Assembly (NCBI GenBank): GCA_003260075.1
Contig: QLIY01000848.1
Coordinates: 1-64,000 of the forward strand
Direction of reading: 5' to 3'
DNA length: 64,000 nt
Origin: Phallusia mammillata
Taxonomy: Eukaryota > Chordata > Ascidiacea > Phlebobranchia > Ascidiidae
Part shown: positions 24,001 to 38,220 of the stretch, piece by piece
Layout: every line of letters starts with the position of its first letter
Position numbering within the stretch: position 1 is the first letter of the stretch
Made by a program: the position numbers and the translations under genes
The notes under the pieces: generated by a model
Told to the model about the DNA's origin: nothing
Databases searched by the model: none
Seen by the model: only the letters and a program-made list of their open reading frames with translations

Positions 24001-26278
24001 ATTTCTGGTTTGCGATGTACCGACTACCGAAGTTTCGGTTACCAACACATTTCGGCTGAATATGCAGTTATGGCGATGTTTCTGTTTCGGCCCAAACTTG
24101 TTTGTTGTGTGAAACCAAAAGTTCAGCAACCGACCATTTTTTTTATAAAAGCCCCTTTTCACACAAAAAATACAAACAAAACAGTATGTTTTGGGCCCAG
24201 GGTATGTGGAGCTTATACAACATAACAGATTTTTTGGTATATCCCAAACGAGTTCACTAGCACAACTAATAACACAACGTTTAAAAGCGTAGGTTACGAT
24301 TTAAACTTTGATCCAACCCACCACAGGCAAACTAACTCACACCGCGAAATTTTACTTCGCAATGACCTGCAATAAACCTATTGTGTGACAATGTATAACA
24401 TTCATTCACAAATCGACATTGGAAAACGGTACAATTTCGTGAAGCAAAATCAAACTTGCTGCGCCAGTCATAAATTTCCAAACCAAGCATCGCAACAGAA
24501 CGGCGGTGGCCGAAGATAACCCAAGGCGTCTGGCGCTTACCTGTGCACTAGTGTTTGCTCCAAGTTTAGCTCTTTTTAGTGAATGTCTGCGCACCTCCAG
24601 CAAATCACAGGGCGTAAAAGCTAACACGCCACTCTGGCGTCACTGTGATGACCTCACATAGCTTCTGGTGACGCGATATTGCATCATGCTTGCGCAAGTC
24701 AGGTTGTTCCCGACTTTTGCGGTAGTCTTCAGGTTTCCTTTATTGCTGGACGTCGCTACTGACATGTTCTCTTTGCAGATCTATTGCAGACCAACAGCTT
24801 TGAAAGTCTAACTCTAAAGCTATCGGGATTGTGTTTGTGCAATGCATTTGGGTTGCAAAAGTAAAGGTTTGAATGTCGAAAAGCTGCTAAATGTTGTACC
24901 AAACCAATCAAAATGACAAATTGGCAGACATAAATTACCCAAGTTATATCGACAACGTGCGACTACACAGTGAAAGCTACAGGGCATGCCCGGGCAGGAA
25001 TTGGCCGCTTGTTCGAAGCCTATTTCCGTAGTGTAGAACTGTAGCTACTCAGTGCCCTGCCGTTACAATAGCTTTGTGATTGTAACTGTGTATTGAAAGT
25101 GTTGAAAGAAGTTGATTTAGCACCTGTGCTACACGAAATGTGTGTAGAATTGTGTATTTTACATTTTTGTGTGTTCTTCCATTTAGCGGTATATCAGACA
25201 CGTAAAGGCAATTTTTTCTTTCCTTTAAAAAAAGTTGAGCGGCCTATTGCGTTTCTAAAACCACACGCCCTAGCACTAAACGTGTTTCACCATTAGTTGT
25301 CCTTATCGTTTTGATCAACAAGTTTTCGTTTTAATTAATAACTGTCAATCTATGTAGGGTTTGAGCAGCTTCTTGGTGTAGGTTATGAGTCACGCGCAAT
25401 CAACAGCGGATGTATTCGGCAGGAGTCCTGACTTTTACGTTTGCATGAAGGGAACCGTTTCGGTAAATTTCCACTACGCATTTTATGTTTGACAAAACTG
25501 CATCTGTACTAGAACCAACAAGTTAACAGACGGCGTGACGGAGCTGTCAAATCTACCTTGAAGCGATTAACGACGGGTCCATATTGGTTTAGTAGTGAAG
25601 TTCAAATTCATGGTCGTTCTAGTGTGATTTACAAGCGCGTTTATCTTTCGTTGACAAAAACGACAGCATTTCAAATTACTTTAAATTAAAGGCATCTGTT
25701 TATACTACTGTATTTAAGTTTGTGTATTGTGAGAGTTGCGGCATATTTACACATGCTTACATCTGCATGTATAGCAAAACAGAAGCACAAAAGCAATCTA
25801 GTTTAAGCAGGAAAAAGGCATGTGATACGTTGCTTGACCACGCGGTAATGAACGTGCATTGTGTTACATGTATCCGGTATTGTTGTAGCGTGTGTCGTTT
25901 GGAAGTAATTGTTGCTTGTTGTGGAAAGTTTTGGTCAATTTTCCTTTCCAAGTTTGAGTGGGTTGTTAGGGCAGGTCACATTACTACACGTATTTGTTAC
26001 CGTTATGCACTGTACGGAAAGCCTTTGATAGTGGTTCCTTTTGTGTTATGTACGGTATCGGTGTTTACTTTATCTAGTTTTGCAGTGATTGTTATATATC
26101 GAAAGGTCGGTTTTGCCTTTTTCGTGACACGGAGTATGTTAATTAAAGCATAGTTTTTTGTTTGAGGGAATAGCCCCAACTTTTCTGCATGCCGAAGTCT
26201 ATAACATTTGGATTAACGAATTATCCCACACCTTGCATGTGTTTTAATGTCGAAACCAAAGTCCCAAATCTTGTTAGG
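24001..26278. other. Intergenic stretch with part of a dispersed repeat
   Basis: Apart from a 90-bp block (25,863-25,952) nearly repeated at 35,976-36,065, nothing is recognised. The 143-codon frame at 25,722-26,153 overlaps that repeat and has no domain I can name. Confidence 0.45.
25863..25952 (+). repeat. Dispersed repeat, copy 1 (partner at 35,976-36,065)
   Basis: Begins GTTACATGTATCCGGTATTG and ends TTTTGGTCAATTTTCC.TTCC. The two copies differ at only a few positions although they are 10 kb apart. Weaker matching continues downstream, to TACTACACGTA. Confidence 0.75.
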
Positions 26279-26536
26279 CAGGGGTGTCCAAACTATTTTT
26301 AATTGAGGCCAATGTAATTTTTGTGAAGTTTAATCGTTGAATTAAACACAAATTTACGGGATTACGGGATTTGGGGAATTGTGGGATTTTGTTGCGTTAG
26401 CAGCATGCATGTATGCTGTCTTTTTAACGCCAAATAAACTTCCATGAAAAGCTGTTGCGGGAATGCAAACTATGGCAGGCCATACGCAACACAATTTAAA
26501 ACAATTTGCCCGCGGGCCGCACTTTGGACACCCCTA
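26279..26536. mobile_element. Non-autonomous hAT-like element
   Basis: Starts CAGGGGTGTCCAAACT and ends CCGCACTTTGGACACCCCT. These are imperfect inverted termini of a kind common in animal hAT elements. The body is about 258 bp and has no transposase. No clear 8-bp target duplication is visible, so it is old or one end is eroded. Confidence 0.7.
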
Positions 26537-27550
26537 TAATGTAAGAATGATCAGGCTGAGAAGAGATATGTTCATTTAACAGACCCTTTCAAGAAAGCGT
26601 TGACTAACGCCGGTTGGTAATTGTTTGCTTTTAGGCTATCAACATTTGTCTGGCCACATAACAAACACGGTTTCTGAGAAGTTATCTTTCTTCAAGGGCC
26701 CAATAGGAGATACTGCTTACGTACTTGGCCCCTTCAGGAAGGGAAAGGGTATGACGTCAATCACAAGCGCGGTGAACTGCTCTTGATTATAGCGAGCCTG
26801 AACGCTAACGTATTTGCCAAACTTAAACCCATTCCGGGTTTAAGGCTTAATCCAGCTTTAACTAAACATCAACAATCAATAGGTCGATTGCCGCAGCACG
26901 TAAATAAAATAACCATAATGTTTAACAGTTTAGTTGTTGCTTTTTGGTAGCATACAATCTTTATCCTCAGGATTATGCTGTCGGCAATTTTTGGGGTTTG
27001 GTCCGTCTCAACTGGCTGAGCAACGTTCGAAGTATTAACACAAATTGTCACCTATAAAGCTAACGGCTTTGCTTATTGCCAAAACGTGCGTCGCATACTT
27101 GCTATTTATAAAACACACACCCTTCAAGATTAACTGTCACTCTTTAAATGTATTTTTTTAACAAAAGTGGGGAGCATACTATATCGTAAACCCACAATCT
27201 TCAATACCAGTAAACACTGTGAAACTGCAAATTGATAGAATTTGATAAGTTTTGAGTTCATTCGCACTGGCTGTGTTGTGTAGGTGTTTAGTTCCTTTGT
27301 GTTGGACCCACTTTTCGAAGCAAATTTTCTGTTTTATGATTCTTCTGTTCTGTGTTCGTTGAGCAGTACAAAGTCAAGGGCAGTTGTATCAAACCTTTGT
27401 CAGGTTGCATTTTAAAACAAGCAGTTTAACAGTCAAATTAAAGTACATTTGAAGTTTCACCAAACGAAAGATTACAGCTAAACGACTGGAGATATGAGTG
27501 GACATCGTTAACTCAAAGTCTTATGACAGGTACAACAAACAAGTAAGTGA
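26537..27550. other. Intergenic stretch, nothing recognised
   Basis: No supportable gene, RNA or repeat. One CRE-like TGACGTCA occurs near 26,753. Confidence 0.4.
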
Positions 27551-27880
27551 GATGAATGTTTGCTTATCTTGCTGTGGATATTTGGGATAATCAAGCAAAA
27601 CACTTCAAAACCTTTATTAGAACACACCGCCACACGTCATTTAGACATTATCGTTGTGGCGACAATAAAGGTCTTCTTAGCAACCTACTCAATTTGCTTC
27701 TAAATAAAAAAACATCTGTAATCTGGGGGGGGGGGGAGCAAAACACTTCAAAACCTTTATTAGAACACACCGCCACACGTCATGCAGTTGACATTATCGT
27801 TGTGGCGACAATAAAGGCCTTCATAGCAACCTACTCAATTTGCTTCTAAATAAAAAAACATCTGTAATCTGCTGCCTATG
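27550..27880 (+). repeat. Direct duplication around a G run
   Basis: The stretch 27,593-27,724 (GCAAAACACTTCAAAACC...) recurs at 27,737-27,872 with a small insertion. The G run 27,725-27,736 lies at the join. Confidence 0.85.
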
Positions 27881-30800
27881 AGAGTACAAGGTTTCAGTAA
27901 CAGCATCCAAAATAGCTACATACCTTCGGCCACGATCCTTGTGGTATTTAAAAAATTCTCGCATGGAACAATCGGAACAGGCATGGTGCAACAGAAATAT
28001 TCGACGAATTTTGGCTAAGCACTTACGTCATATACGGTGTCGATTGAACAAATTTGATCAACATTACCTCAAGGTAAATACACAACCAGACAAACGTCCT
28101 AGAGCGCCTGATAACAAATTACATAATGTCGCAAGGATTTTTATACTCTAATAAAATGTAACAGTTTCATATTAAACCTGTTTTATAATCTTGCTGTTTG
28201 TAGCAGTATAAGGTTTCAGTAACCGCATAGACTGGCAATGGCATCTAAAACGTCTACGTAATCTAAACCACAAACTCTGTTGGTATTTCAAAAACCGGGC
28301 ATGGTGCAACAAAAATGTTCCACGAATTTTGACTTGACATTACACAATCATGTTTAAAGAACGATAAGATATAGTTCGGTGTATTCGATACGGTGTCAAC
28401 GGTGTCAGACAAGTTTGATCAATATCACTTCAAGTTAAACACACGTTCAGACACATGTCGCAGAGCGCCAGATTATTAAATACATAATGTCGCAACAATT
28501 TTGAACCCCCATAACATGTAATACTTGCTACGGTTGTAAATATAAGTGGGCATCAAAATGACCGGGGGGGGGGATATTCGATACGGTGTCAATCAGACAA
28601 GTTTGATCAATATCACTTCAAGTTAAACACACGTTCAGACACGTGTCGTAGAGCGCCAGATTATTAAACACATTATGTCGCAACAATTTTGAACCCCCAT
28701 AAAATGTAATACTTGCTACGGTTGTAAATATAAGTGGGCATCAAAATGACCTCTTCAACAATCAAAAAATGTGTGTAATGAACGTTTAACACATCACGTT
28801 ATAGTTAATACACGGTCGTAATTCATAAGAAACTCACACTTGCCAATGAAACCTGTTTTATAATCTGCTGTTTGTGGCAATATCTAGGATTTCGATAACA
28901 TTACGGACAGGCACGCAAAATCGTTACATAATTCCGACCACGAACGTTGTCAGTATTTGAAACATCCGCGCATGGCGTAACAAAAATATTCGATTATTTT
29001 TGACTTAGCATTTACGTCATAACGTGTAGGAAAAAATTTGATCAACAATAACCCCATAGTAAATACACATTCATACCTATGTCGTAGAGCGCCTGATTAA
29101 TAATTACATTATGTCGCAAGGATTTTTACACTCCCACAAACATTTTCACATGCAACCTGTTTTACAATCTGCTGTTTGTAGCAGTATAAAATCTTCCACC
29201 AACCAAAAATCCGCACATTGTGCAACAAAAATTTTTGACGAATTTTGACTTAGCATTTCATAATCATGTTTAGTGAACAATAAGAAATAATTCGATGAAC
29301 TCGATACGGTGTCAATCAGACAAGTTTGATCAATGTCACTTGAAGTTAAATACACATCCAGTCACATGTCGCAGAGCGCCAGATTAATAATTACATTATG
29401 TGGCAAGAATTTTTAAACTCCCATAAAATGAAATAGTTTGTGCGTTGAGTTGTGTTTGTTCATCGCTATACACAAACTTCAAAAATCTAAGTTGGTTATC
29501 TTTGTGGTTCTACGTGCCTCGTCACGTTTGGGTTGGCGCTGCCTTTGCCTTTAAAGTCACTCAAGGTGCAGTTAGATTACGGCGATATCAACTAACAACG
29601 TCTTTTTGTGTGGTCTAGAAAGTTCGGCAAAACTTACGGATGTCGGTTTTCCTGTTTTATCTTTCTTTGAACTTTATATGATCTCATTTTTGAAACGTAT
29701 GCGATTCTAGCGGGGCTGCTACGGTGATTAAGCACTATTAGCTGATGTACGTTGTTTTGTTTGAACGGAATATTTATGACTAATAGCACACTAGCGGGAT
29801 TGGGATTTTGACCGAGGATTCGCTTTGTGACCGCCAACTTGATTTAAGGTTGACTTACTTTACGATTTTGGCGACTGTAAGGAAATCAAACAAATGTGAA
29901 ATAACTTTTCGACGCATTTTGAGCATTTTTTAAACAGGCAATCTTGACCAATATTACCTTAAATAAAATATACACGTTTGAACACTAGTTGAAAAATAGA
30001 ATCGATTGCCATTGTAAGCAAAGGACCGCAACGTTTATCTTTGTGTTTATTGCCTGTACGGTAGTGCACAAATCCTTTGTCAAATCATCGCCTGTTTTAT
30101 TTTTGAACAAGCCCTTATCAATTGGTTGAATCATGGCATAGGTATTGCTTGGTTAACCATTCACATTGTTTTGGCCAAAAATAGACATCAAATGTCGATT
30201 GTTGTCAAAAACGTACTCCATATACTTGCTAAGTACCGTGGTAGATATAAGTGGGTATCCAAATGACCTCTTCAAAAATATGTGTGTAATGAACGTTGCA
30301 CAAATCACGTTAGTTGATACACGGTCGTAAGGGGGGGGGGGCTTGAATCATGGCATAGGTATTGCTTGGTTAACCATTCACATTGTTTCGGCCAAAAATA
30401 GACATCAAATGTCGATTGTTGCCAAAAACGTACTCCATATACTTGCTACGTACCGTGCATGGTAGATATAAGTGGGCATCCAAATAACCTCTTTAACAAT
30501 CAAAAATATGAGTGTAATGAACGTTGCACAAATCACGTTAGTTGATACACGGTCGTAAGCAACTCACGGTTGCCAATGAAATCTGTTTTACAATTTGCTG
30601 TTTATGGCAATATATAGGGTTTCAATAACATCAAGGTCAGGCACGTAAAATCGCTACGTAATTCCGACCGCTAATCTTAGAGCTATTTGAAAAATCCGCG
30701 CATGGCGCAACTAAAATATTTGATGAGTTTAACGTAGCATCCATATCATACGGTGTCAATAGGGCAAATAATATCACCATTACCTCAAATACGCGTCCAG

Positions 30801-33800
30801 ACAAATGTCCGATAAGGTCTGATTGATAATTAAATTTGTCGCATAGATTTCCCGGTAAGACTTATAGTTTTTTTGTTGGGGTGTTTGTTCACCGTTAAAT
30901 ACCGACTTTAAAGCTTTTTTACCAGCAAGTTTGCGATATTTGAAAAAAAGTTTGCGATATTTGTGGTTCTACGTGCCTCGTCATGTTTGGGTTAGCGCCG
31001 CCTTTGTCTTTGAAGTTACCCTCGGCTTGTGTAGTGTGCTTATGGCGATAACTAAGTGTAAACAATACCCGCAGTTCCGGCAAACTTCAATTAACTAAAC
31101 AACGGCGTTTTGTGTGGTCTAGAAACCTCGGTAAAACTTACGGATGTCGGTTTTCCCGTTTTATACTCTGTGAACTTTTGTGATCTCATTTTTTAAACGC
31201 AAGCGATTCTAACGGGGGTGCTGCGATAATTAAGCTGTATTATGTTCGTTGTTTGTTTTTAACGGAATATCACAAATCAAAGGCACACAAGCAAGTCTTT
31301 TTTTTATCAAGCATTCACTTCGTTGCCACCAACTTAGGCTTTATAGTTGATTTACTTTAGGACTTTCGTGAGTGTAAGGAAGTCAAACAATGTGAAATAT
31401 AGGTTTCTTACGCATGTATTTATTAACGGTTGAAAAGTTTTTGGAATTCAACAAGGCTTTTGAGTCTCGTACTTGTGTTTCGCAACATGTTTATCCGGCG
31501 TAGTGTCAGACGATGTCCCTTAACGATTAAATTTTTATTTAAAGGTTTTAAATTTATCTGTCAATTATTAGTGGTTGGGAGTTAACCTTGTTCGCGCGCC
31601 TCTCGTTTGCGGTCTTTGCGGTGAATATTACGACGAAATCTGGGACTTGAGATTGAGACACGGTCAATAAACATTTCTGCGTAAGGCGACGACTTGTTAC
31701 GTCTTTAGAGAAAACAAAGTGTTTTAACAAACAGGATATGTATAACAAGTAAAGGAACGTCTAGTGCACAATGAAAATGACCCGTAAAGCAACTAGAACA
31801 TTGGTTGCCAATCTTTTTGGCGAGTACCTCGTTGATTTTTTTCCTCATCTAGGCCTCAAATTAAATAGCCGACAGTCAATTAAACCCCATTAATAATTAG
31901 GTATACCACATCGACTACGAAAACTCCGCTGCCAAAAAGAGTGAACATTTTTTAAGTAAAATCCCTTGCTAAAACCTATTACTGAGGAAGACCTCCTTCC
32001 AGGCTGGAAGGCAGAATTATGGGTCCCCTTCCCTGAAGGGGACACATATTAATTTTACTCGAGGGGGGGGGGGATAACATCAAGGTCAGTCACATAAAAT
32101 CGTTACTTAGTCCGAACACGAGTCTTGTCGGTATTTGAAAAATCCGACGATGGCGCAACAGAATTATTCGATGAATTTTAACGTAGCATCATACGTTGTC
32201 GATTGGGCAAATTTGATCAACGGTACCTCAAGGAAAATACACGTCCAGACACATGTCGTAAGGCGCCTAATTAATGATTAAATTTTGTCGCAAGGATTTT
32301 TATACTCCCATTAGTTACATTTTCCTCGTTGGGGTGTTTGTTCATCGCTACATACCAACTTCAAAGCTTTATCATCAGCAAGTTTGCGATATTTGTGGTT
32401 CTACGTGCCTCATCATGTTTGGGTTGGCGCTGCTTTTGCCTTTGAGGTTTACTCACGACTTGTGCAATGTGCTTATGGCGATAACTAAGTGTAAACAATA
32501 CCCGCAGTTCCGGCAAACTTCAATCAACCTAACAACGGCGCTTTGTGCGGTCTAAAAAGTTTGGTAAAACTTACGGATGTCGGTTTTCCTGTTTTATCCT
32601 CTTTGAACTTTATATGATCTCATTTTTGGAACGCAAGCGATTCTAGCGGGACTGCTACGGTGATTAAGCACTATTAGCTGATGTAAGTTGTTTTGTTTGA
32701 ACGGAATATTAAAGATCAATGGCACATAAATGGGTTTGGGGTTTTGACGGAGGATTTGCTTCGTGATAAACGCCAACTTAGGTTTGACTTGCTTCACGAT
32801 TTTTTGCGACTGTAAGGAAATCAAATATATGTGAAAGAAATATTCGACAAATTATGAGCATTTTTAAATAGGCAAACTTGACCAATATTACCTTATGCTA
32901 ATCATACACGTTTGAACATTAGTTAAAAATAGAATCGATTGCCATTGTAAGCAAAGGACCGCAACGTTGATCTTTCGAACGTGAAGACGTGACAAATCAA
33001 TACAAGTTTATGGAAGGTACATTGACAATCTTTCTAGATCAAGAGAAAATTATGGCAAAATTTTAAATTTGTTGCCTGTCCGGTAGCTTGCAAATCTTTT
33101 GTCAGATTACCGCCAATTTCATTTTTAAACAGGCTCTCATCAATTGGTTGAATCATGTCAAAAGCATTGGTTAAACACTCACATTGTTGCGGCCAAAAAT
33201 ATACCACAGATGAAAATCATTGCCAAAAACGTACGCCATATACTTGCTATGAACGGTGGTAGATATGAGTGGGCATCAAAAAGACCTCTTCAACAATCAA
33301 AACTGTGTGTAATGAACGTTTCACACATCACGTTAGTTGATCCACGGTCGTAAACAACTCACGCTTGTAAATGAAATCTGTTTTACAATCTTCTGTTTGT
33401 AGCAATATGATAACATTGGGCTTTTGATAACATTGGGAACAGGCACGTAAAATCGTTACGTTATTCCGACCATGAATCTTGGCGGTATTTAAAAAATCCG
33501 CGCATAGCGCAACAGAAATATTCGACGAGTTTGAACTTGGGATTCACACCATACGGTGTCAATAGGGCAAATTCTATCAACATTACATCAAGGTAAATAC
33601 ACGTCTAGACACATGTCGTAGAGCGCCTGATTAATAATTAAATTTGTCGCATGGATTTTTATATTCTCATTAAAAATTGCAGTTTCCTCGTTGGGCAGTA
33701 TTTGTTCATTGCTACATTCGCACTTCAAAAGTCTTTTTTAAACTAAGTTGGTGATATTTGTGGTTCTACTTGCCCCGTCACGTTTGGCGTTGCCTTTGAA

Positions 33801-35975
33801 GTTACTCTCGGCTTGTGTAATGTACTTACGGCGATAACTAAGTGTAAACAATACGCGCGGTTCCGGCAAACTTCAATCAACTGAGCAACGCCGTTTTGTG
33901 CGGTCTAGAAAGTTTGGTAAAACTTACGGATGTCGGTTTTCTTGTTTCATCCTCTTTGAACTTTATATGATCCATTTTTGGAACGCAAGCGTTTCGTTGC
34001 ACGACTTGTACAAAACACAATAAGTAGATTTCACACAGTATAACGTTGTATTTTTATTCACTGTCGAAAAGATTTCGGTATTAAACGGGATTTCGAATCT
34101 TATAGTTCCGTTTCGTTATATGTTAACCATAGAGCAGTGATGTCATTCATTAAAATACATGCCTTAACATATAAAATTGTACGTACAGGTTTTAAATTCA
34201 TCGGCAAATTTGTTACGGTATGGAGTTACCCTTGCACGACTCTCGTTTGCGGCCGTCGTGGTGACTATTTACGACCAAATCTTGGACTTGAGATTGAGAC
34301 GCAGTCAATAAACATTTTTGCGCAAAGGGCGGTGGTGAAACTTCATTTTTTCAGTGAACACAGTGTTTTGAACACTCCGTAAACAGCTAGACCACATGGT
34401 CCCAATCGTACTTATATGACAATTTTAAACATATTGGTTTCTTTCCGATATAATCCAAATTGCATAGAAGGCGTTGAATATAACAATCATCGTTTCGACT
34501 TCTAGGGCCCGGTGTCGAACTGAATTCAGTGGTAGATGGGCCTGTGGTGAGTGTTGATTGAACCTTATTTTTAACAATCGAAGTGGTAACTTGAGTGTCC
34601 GATTAACATTAACACGAGCTAGTCATGCTCCCATACCAGGAAACAGTTTACACCGGTGATTTTTCGAACTTGATTGCCAACGCCCCACCTAATAATCGAA
34701 ATGCTAATGTCCCACATGAGGCAATATATACATGTCGGCAATATATGCAACTTAATGTATAGAGGAACTTGCATTGTGCTAAACTTCAACAACATGGTTT
34801 TACAAGCTATCAAAAATACACCAGAAACCTAAGATCCAGAAACTGTAATACACAAGCTTTGAGCAAAACCGCAAAAAAATCGAATTTTCCGCAACAGGCT
34901 GCTGCTGTCCGCCACACGTTGAAAATCGCTGATTTTAAACACAACTTACTACCACCTGCGGGTAGTAATTCAATGTTGCCAACGCACGTTTATGAGAAAA
35001 TTCCTCGTAAACACAAACGCCTTTAGTTCCAGTTAAAAGAGAGGGTGGTCTCTTCCTCGTCCCTCACACACCCCTTATTGTTGCGTCAGTCATTGGACTT
35101 TCATCCCAAAGAACCAAGAGAAACTTCGAGAACAGTCTTTGCGTGCCTTACGTTTGTCAGGTTTTCCGTCCTTTCACTTTAGCCAATCATAATCGGCAAT
35201 GGACTCTATAGCAGTTTACCGTGCAGGTGAAGGCAATATCAGTTGTAACTTTTGCTGTAGTACAAATGAATGCTGAAAGTAAGACGTACAACAGAATATC
35301 TGGGATAGATATGCTTCTTTTGTAGTTTTCCTTCAGGAGACAAGTTATAAGTATGCCAAATTTACTAGTGTCGTCTGTGCGGTTTTCGGAAACGCATTTG
35401 CGCATGGGTATACAGGTAATGGAAAACAGCTAAATTGCGTTCAGGTATTTTTGCGTGGTTTTTAATTGATCGCCAAACCTAATGATAAGAAAAAAGATCT
35501 TAAGCATAATGCTTGTTGCTCTGTTTTTGTTTACAGAGGCAAGGAAAGGCAAGGTACCAGCGTAGGGCGTTTTTTGTGTGTTATTGGGTATAATGTGTTT
35601 TATGTGTATTTGTGTATTGGGTTTATGTGTATTTTGTGTATTGTGATGTGATTAAATGGTTTTTCAGGTGGCGTGACAATTTTTGCCGTAAATTCTGCCT
35701 TAAAAACGATTCATTAAAAGTTGATTTCCAAGCATAGTTTGCCGACGACGGAAACTTTTTGTCAAAACGTTTCAAAATAAAAAAATAACGTTTCACGCTA
35801 CCTTATTTGCATTTCTGTATTAATAAAACCACCAGGCAAGATATGACCACAAGGAGCTGTTTGTTTCCATGTGCTTACCTCATCACTGAACAGTAATATA
35901 CAATCCAGCCATTTTAAGCGGAGAAAATACCTTAGATTTATACAGTTCGACTAAGCGGCAATGAACTCGAATGGC

Positions 35976-36065
35976 GTTACATGTATCCGGTATTGTAGTA
36001 GCGTGTGTCGCTTGGAAGTTGTTGTTGCTTGTTGTGGAAAGTTTTGGTCAATTTTCCCTTCCAAG
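35976..36065 (+). repeat. Dispersed repeat, copy 2
   Basis: Same orientation and near-identical to 25,863-25,952. It sits inside the 1.4-kb array region where the array order is disturbed. Confidence 0.75.
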
Positions 36066-37861
36066 GTAATTTGAGAGGGCCGTTGGGCTTGGTCGCTTTA
36101 CTACACGTAGATGTATACAGTCCAAAGACTTTCATGTCTTTTATATCAAGAGAGAGGTAAGGGGAAAAGGTAGTTGAAGTTATCGAATATTTCGTTTCCA
36201 ATAAAGCTTTGCTAACACTTCTAGGTAATTGTTTGTTCCACACTAACAACGGATGTCTGATATCTGGCCGCTTAAAAAATCACCTTATGCTCATTTAAGA
36301 AGTTGTGCTTCTGGTAAAGCAAACTAGGTGATAAGCTGCTTTTATTCTAAGGGAGGACAAAAACACAACGGCTCTTTTAAATGCCTTGTCGGATTACTGC
36401 CAATTTTTCGAACTGGCTAGTATCAAATGAATCATGTCAAAGGTATTGCTTGGTTAAACACCAACACTAAAGATAACTTTTAAATGAAATTCGTTTACAA
36501 TCGCTGTTTATGGCAGTATATAAAAGGTTTTCAGTAACAGTAGGAACTGGCAATGGCATCTAAAGTCTCTCTCCGTAATCCCGACAACAAACCTTAACGG
36601 TATTTCAACAATATAAAATTATTCGAAGAATTCTGACTCAACATTTAACGATCTTGTTTAAAGAACGATAAGACACTCCGGTAAACTCGATACGGCCTCA
36701 ATCAATATTAACTCAAGGTAAATACACATCCAGTCACGTTTCAAACACCGCCTGATCAATAATTACATTATGTCGCAAGGATTTTCAAACTCCCATAAAA
36801 TGTAATTTTGCGTTGAGTTGTATTTTTTTATCACCACATACGAACTTCAAAGGGGTTAATTGAGGTCATTAAAGTGTTTCTGTTAAATCATAACTGAAAT
36901 CCTGTTTGTTTATCGCTACATACGAACTTCAAACCTTTTTTATCCAGCAAGTTGGATATATTAACTGTCGAAAAGGTGTTGGTATTTAACAAGGCTTTCG
37001 AATCTCGTACTTGTGTTTAGCAACATGTTTAGTGTCAGACGATGGTTTTAAATTTATGAGCCAATTTATTGGCGGTTGGGAATTAACCTTGTTCGCACGC
37101 CCCTCGTTTGTGGTCTTTGTGGTGACTATTACGACGAAATCTGGGACTTGAGATTAAGACACAGTCAATAAACATTTCTGCGTACGGCGACAGCGGTGAA
37201 ACAAGTATTTTAAAAAGCAGAGTATGTAACAAGTAAAAGATCGTCTAGCACAATGCAAATGACCCGTAAAACAGCTAGACAATTGGTTACCAACCTTTTT
37301 GGCGAGTACCTCGTAGATTTTTTCCTCATATATGCCTCAAATTAAATAGCCGACAGTCAATCAAACACGATTTCTGATTAGGTATACCACATCAACCATA
37401 CGAAAACCCCGCTGCCAAAGCTAAGGTGAACATCTTTTAAAGTAGAATACCTTGTTAAAACTAACTGAGGATGAATTCCTCCTTCGTTGGGAAGCAGAAT
37501 TTTGTCAAACGTTCTGAATCGGGCGGATGCAACAAGGGGTATTCCGTATCTGCCGCGCCGGAGATTGTGACTCAAAAAGTGCAAACAAAGTGTACGTGAC
37601 CACTAGTTGCACCATGTGTTAGTCACCATGAAGCTATGCGTCTGGGTGATAAGTAAAAATGAACTTTAATGTGGCGTTTATCCTGCAAAGTCTTGATTGT
37701 TGTTGGCCCTTGCTTTTTGAAGGCACAAAACTAACTTTAGGACGACGTGATGTTCTGTTGTTTGGTTGCGGGCGTAATTAAGGTCATTATTTTTTAAATT
37801 GATTGTGTTGAGTCGTAACCTCTAAATTAGTGATTCTCACACTGAGTCCCTCGAAACCTTG

Positions 37862-38152
37862 AGGTTATTCGAAAATCGGGTCAAAATTTCGGGTTTTTGA
37901 TTTCGGTTTAAACCGGTTTGGAGGTTCGGTAGGAGGCTAAAACCGGCTAGAAACAGTTCGAAACTAGAATATTGCGGCAAAAACTCACCGAAAACCGGAT
38001 TCTTCTTTGACTTTTTGACCCCAGAAAATCAACAAAAGAAAAAATCTATGGCCTTAGGTTTTTTTCGAAAATCGAGTTAAAATTTCGGGTTTATGATTCC
38101 GGTTTCAACCGGTTAGGAAGTTTTGTGGGAGGCTAAAACCGCCTAGAACCAG

Positions 38153-38201
<49 letters not shown>

Positions 38202-38220
38202 CCGGCGAAAACCTATCGAA
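37862..38220 (+). repeat. Two CCGGTT-rich direct repeats
   Basis: Units at about 37,868-38,000 and 38,060-38,225 share CGAAAATCG.GT.AAAATTTCGGG, AACCGGTT-type palindromes and GGAGGCTAAAACCG. The second is broken by the 46-base G tract. Confidence 0.7.
38155..38200 (+). other. 46-base poly-G tract (probable filled gap)
   Basis: Pure G inside the second CCGGTT repeat. Comparison with the first unit suggests only a few repeat bases are missing here, so the length is not informative. Confidence 0.65.

Noticed and set aside
25722-26153. 143-codon open frame rich in Cys and hydrophobic residues
   Set aside because: Part of it is a dispersed repeat found again at 35,976 where the frame is not kept; no domain recognised.
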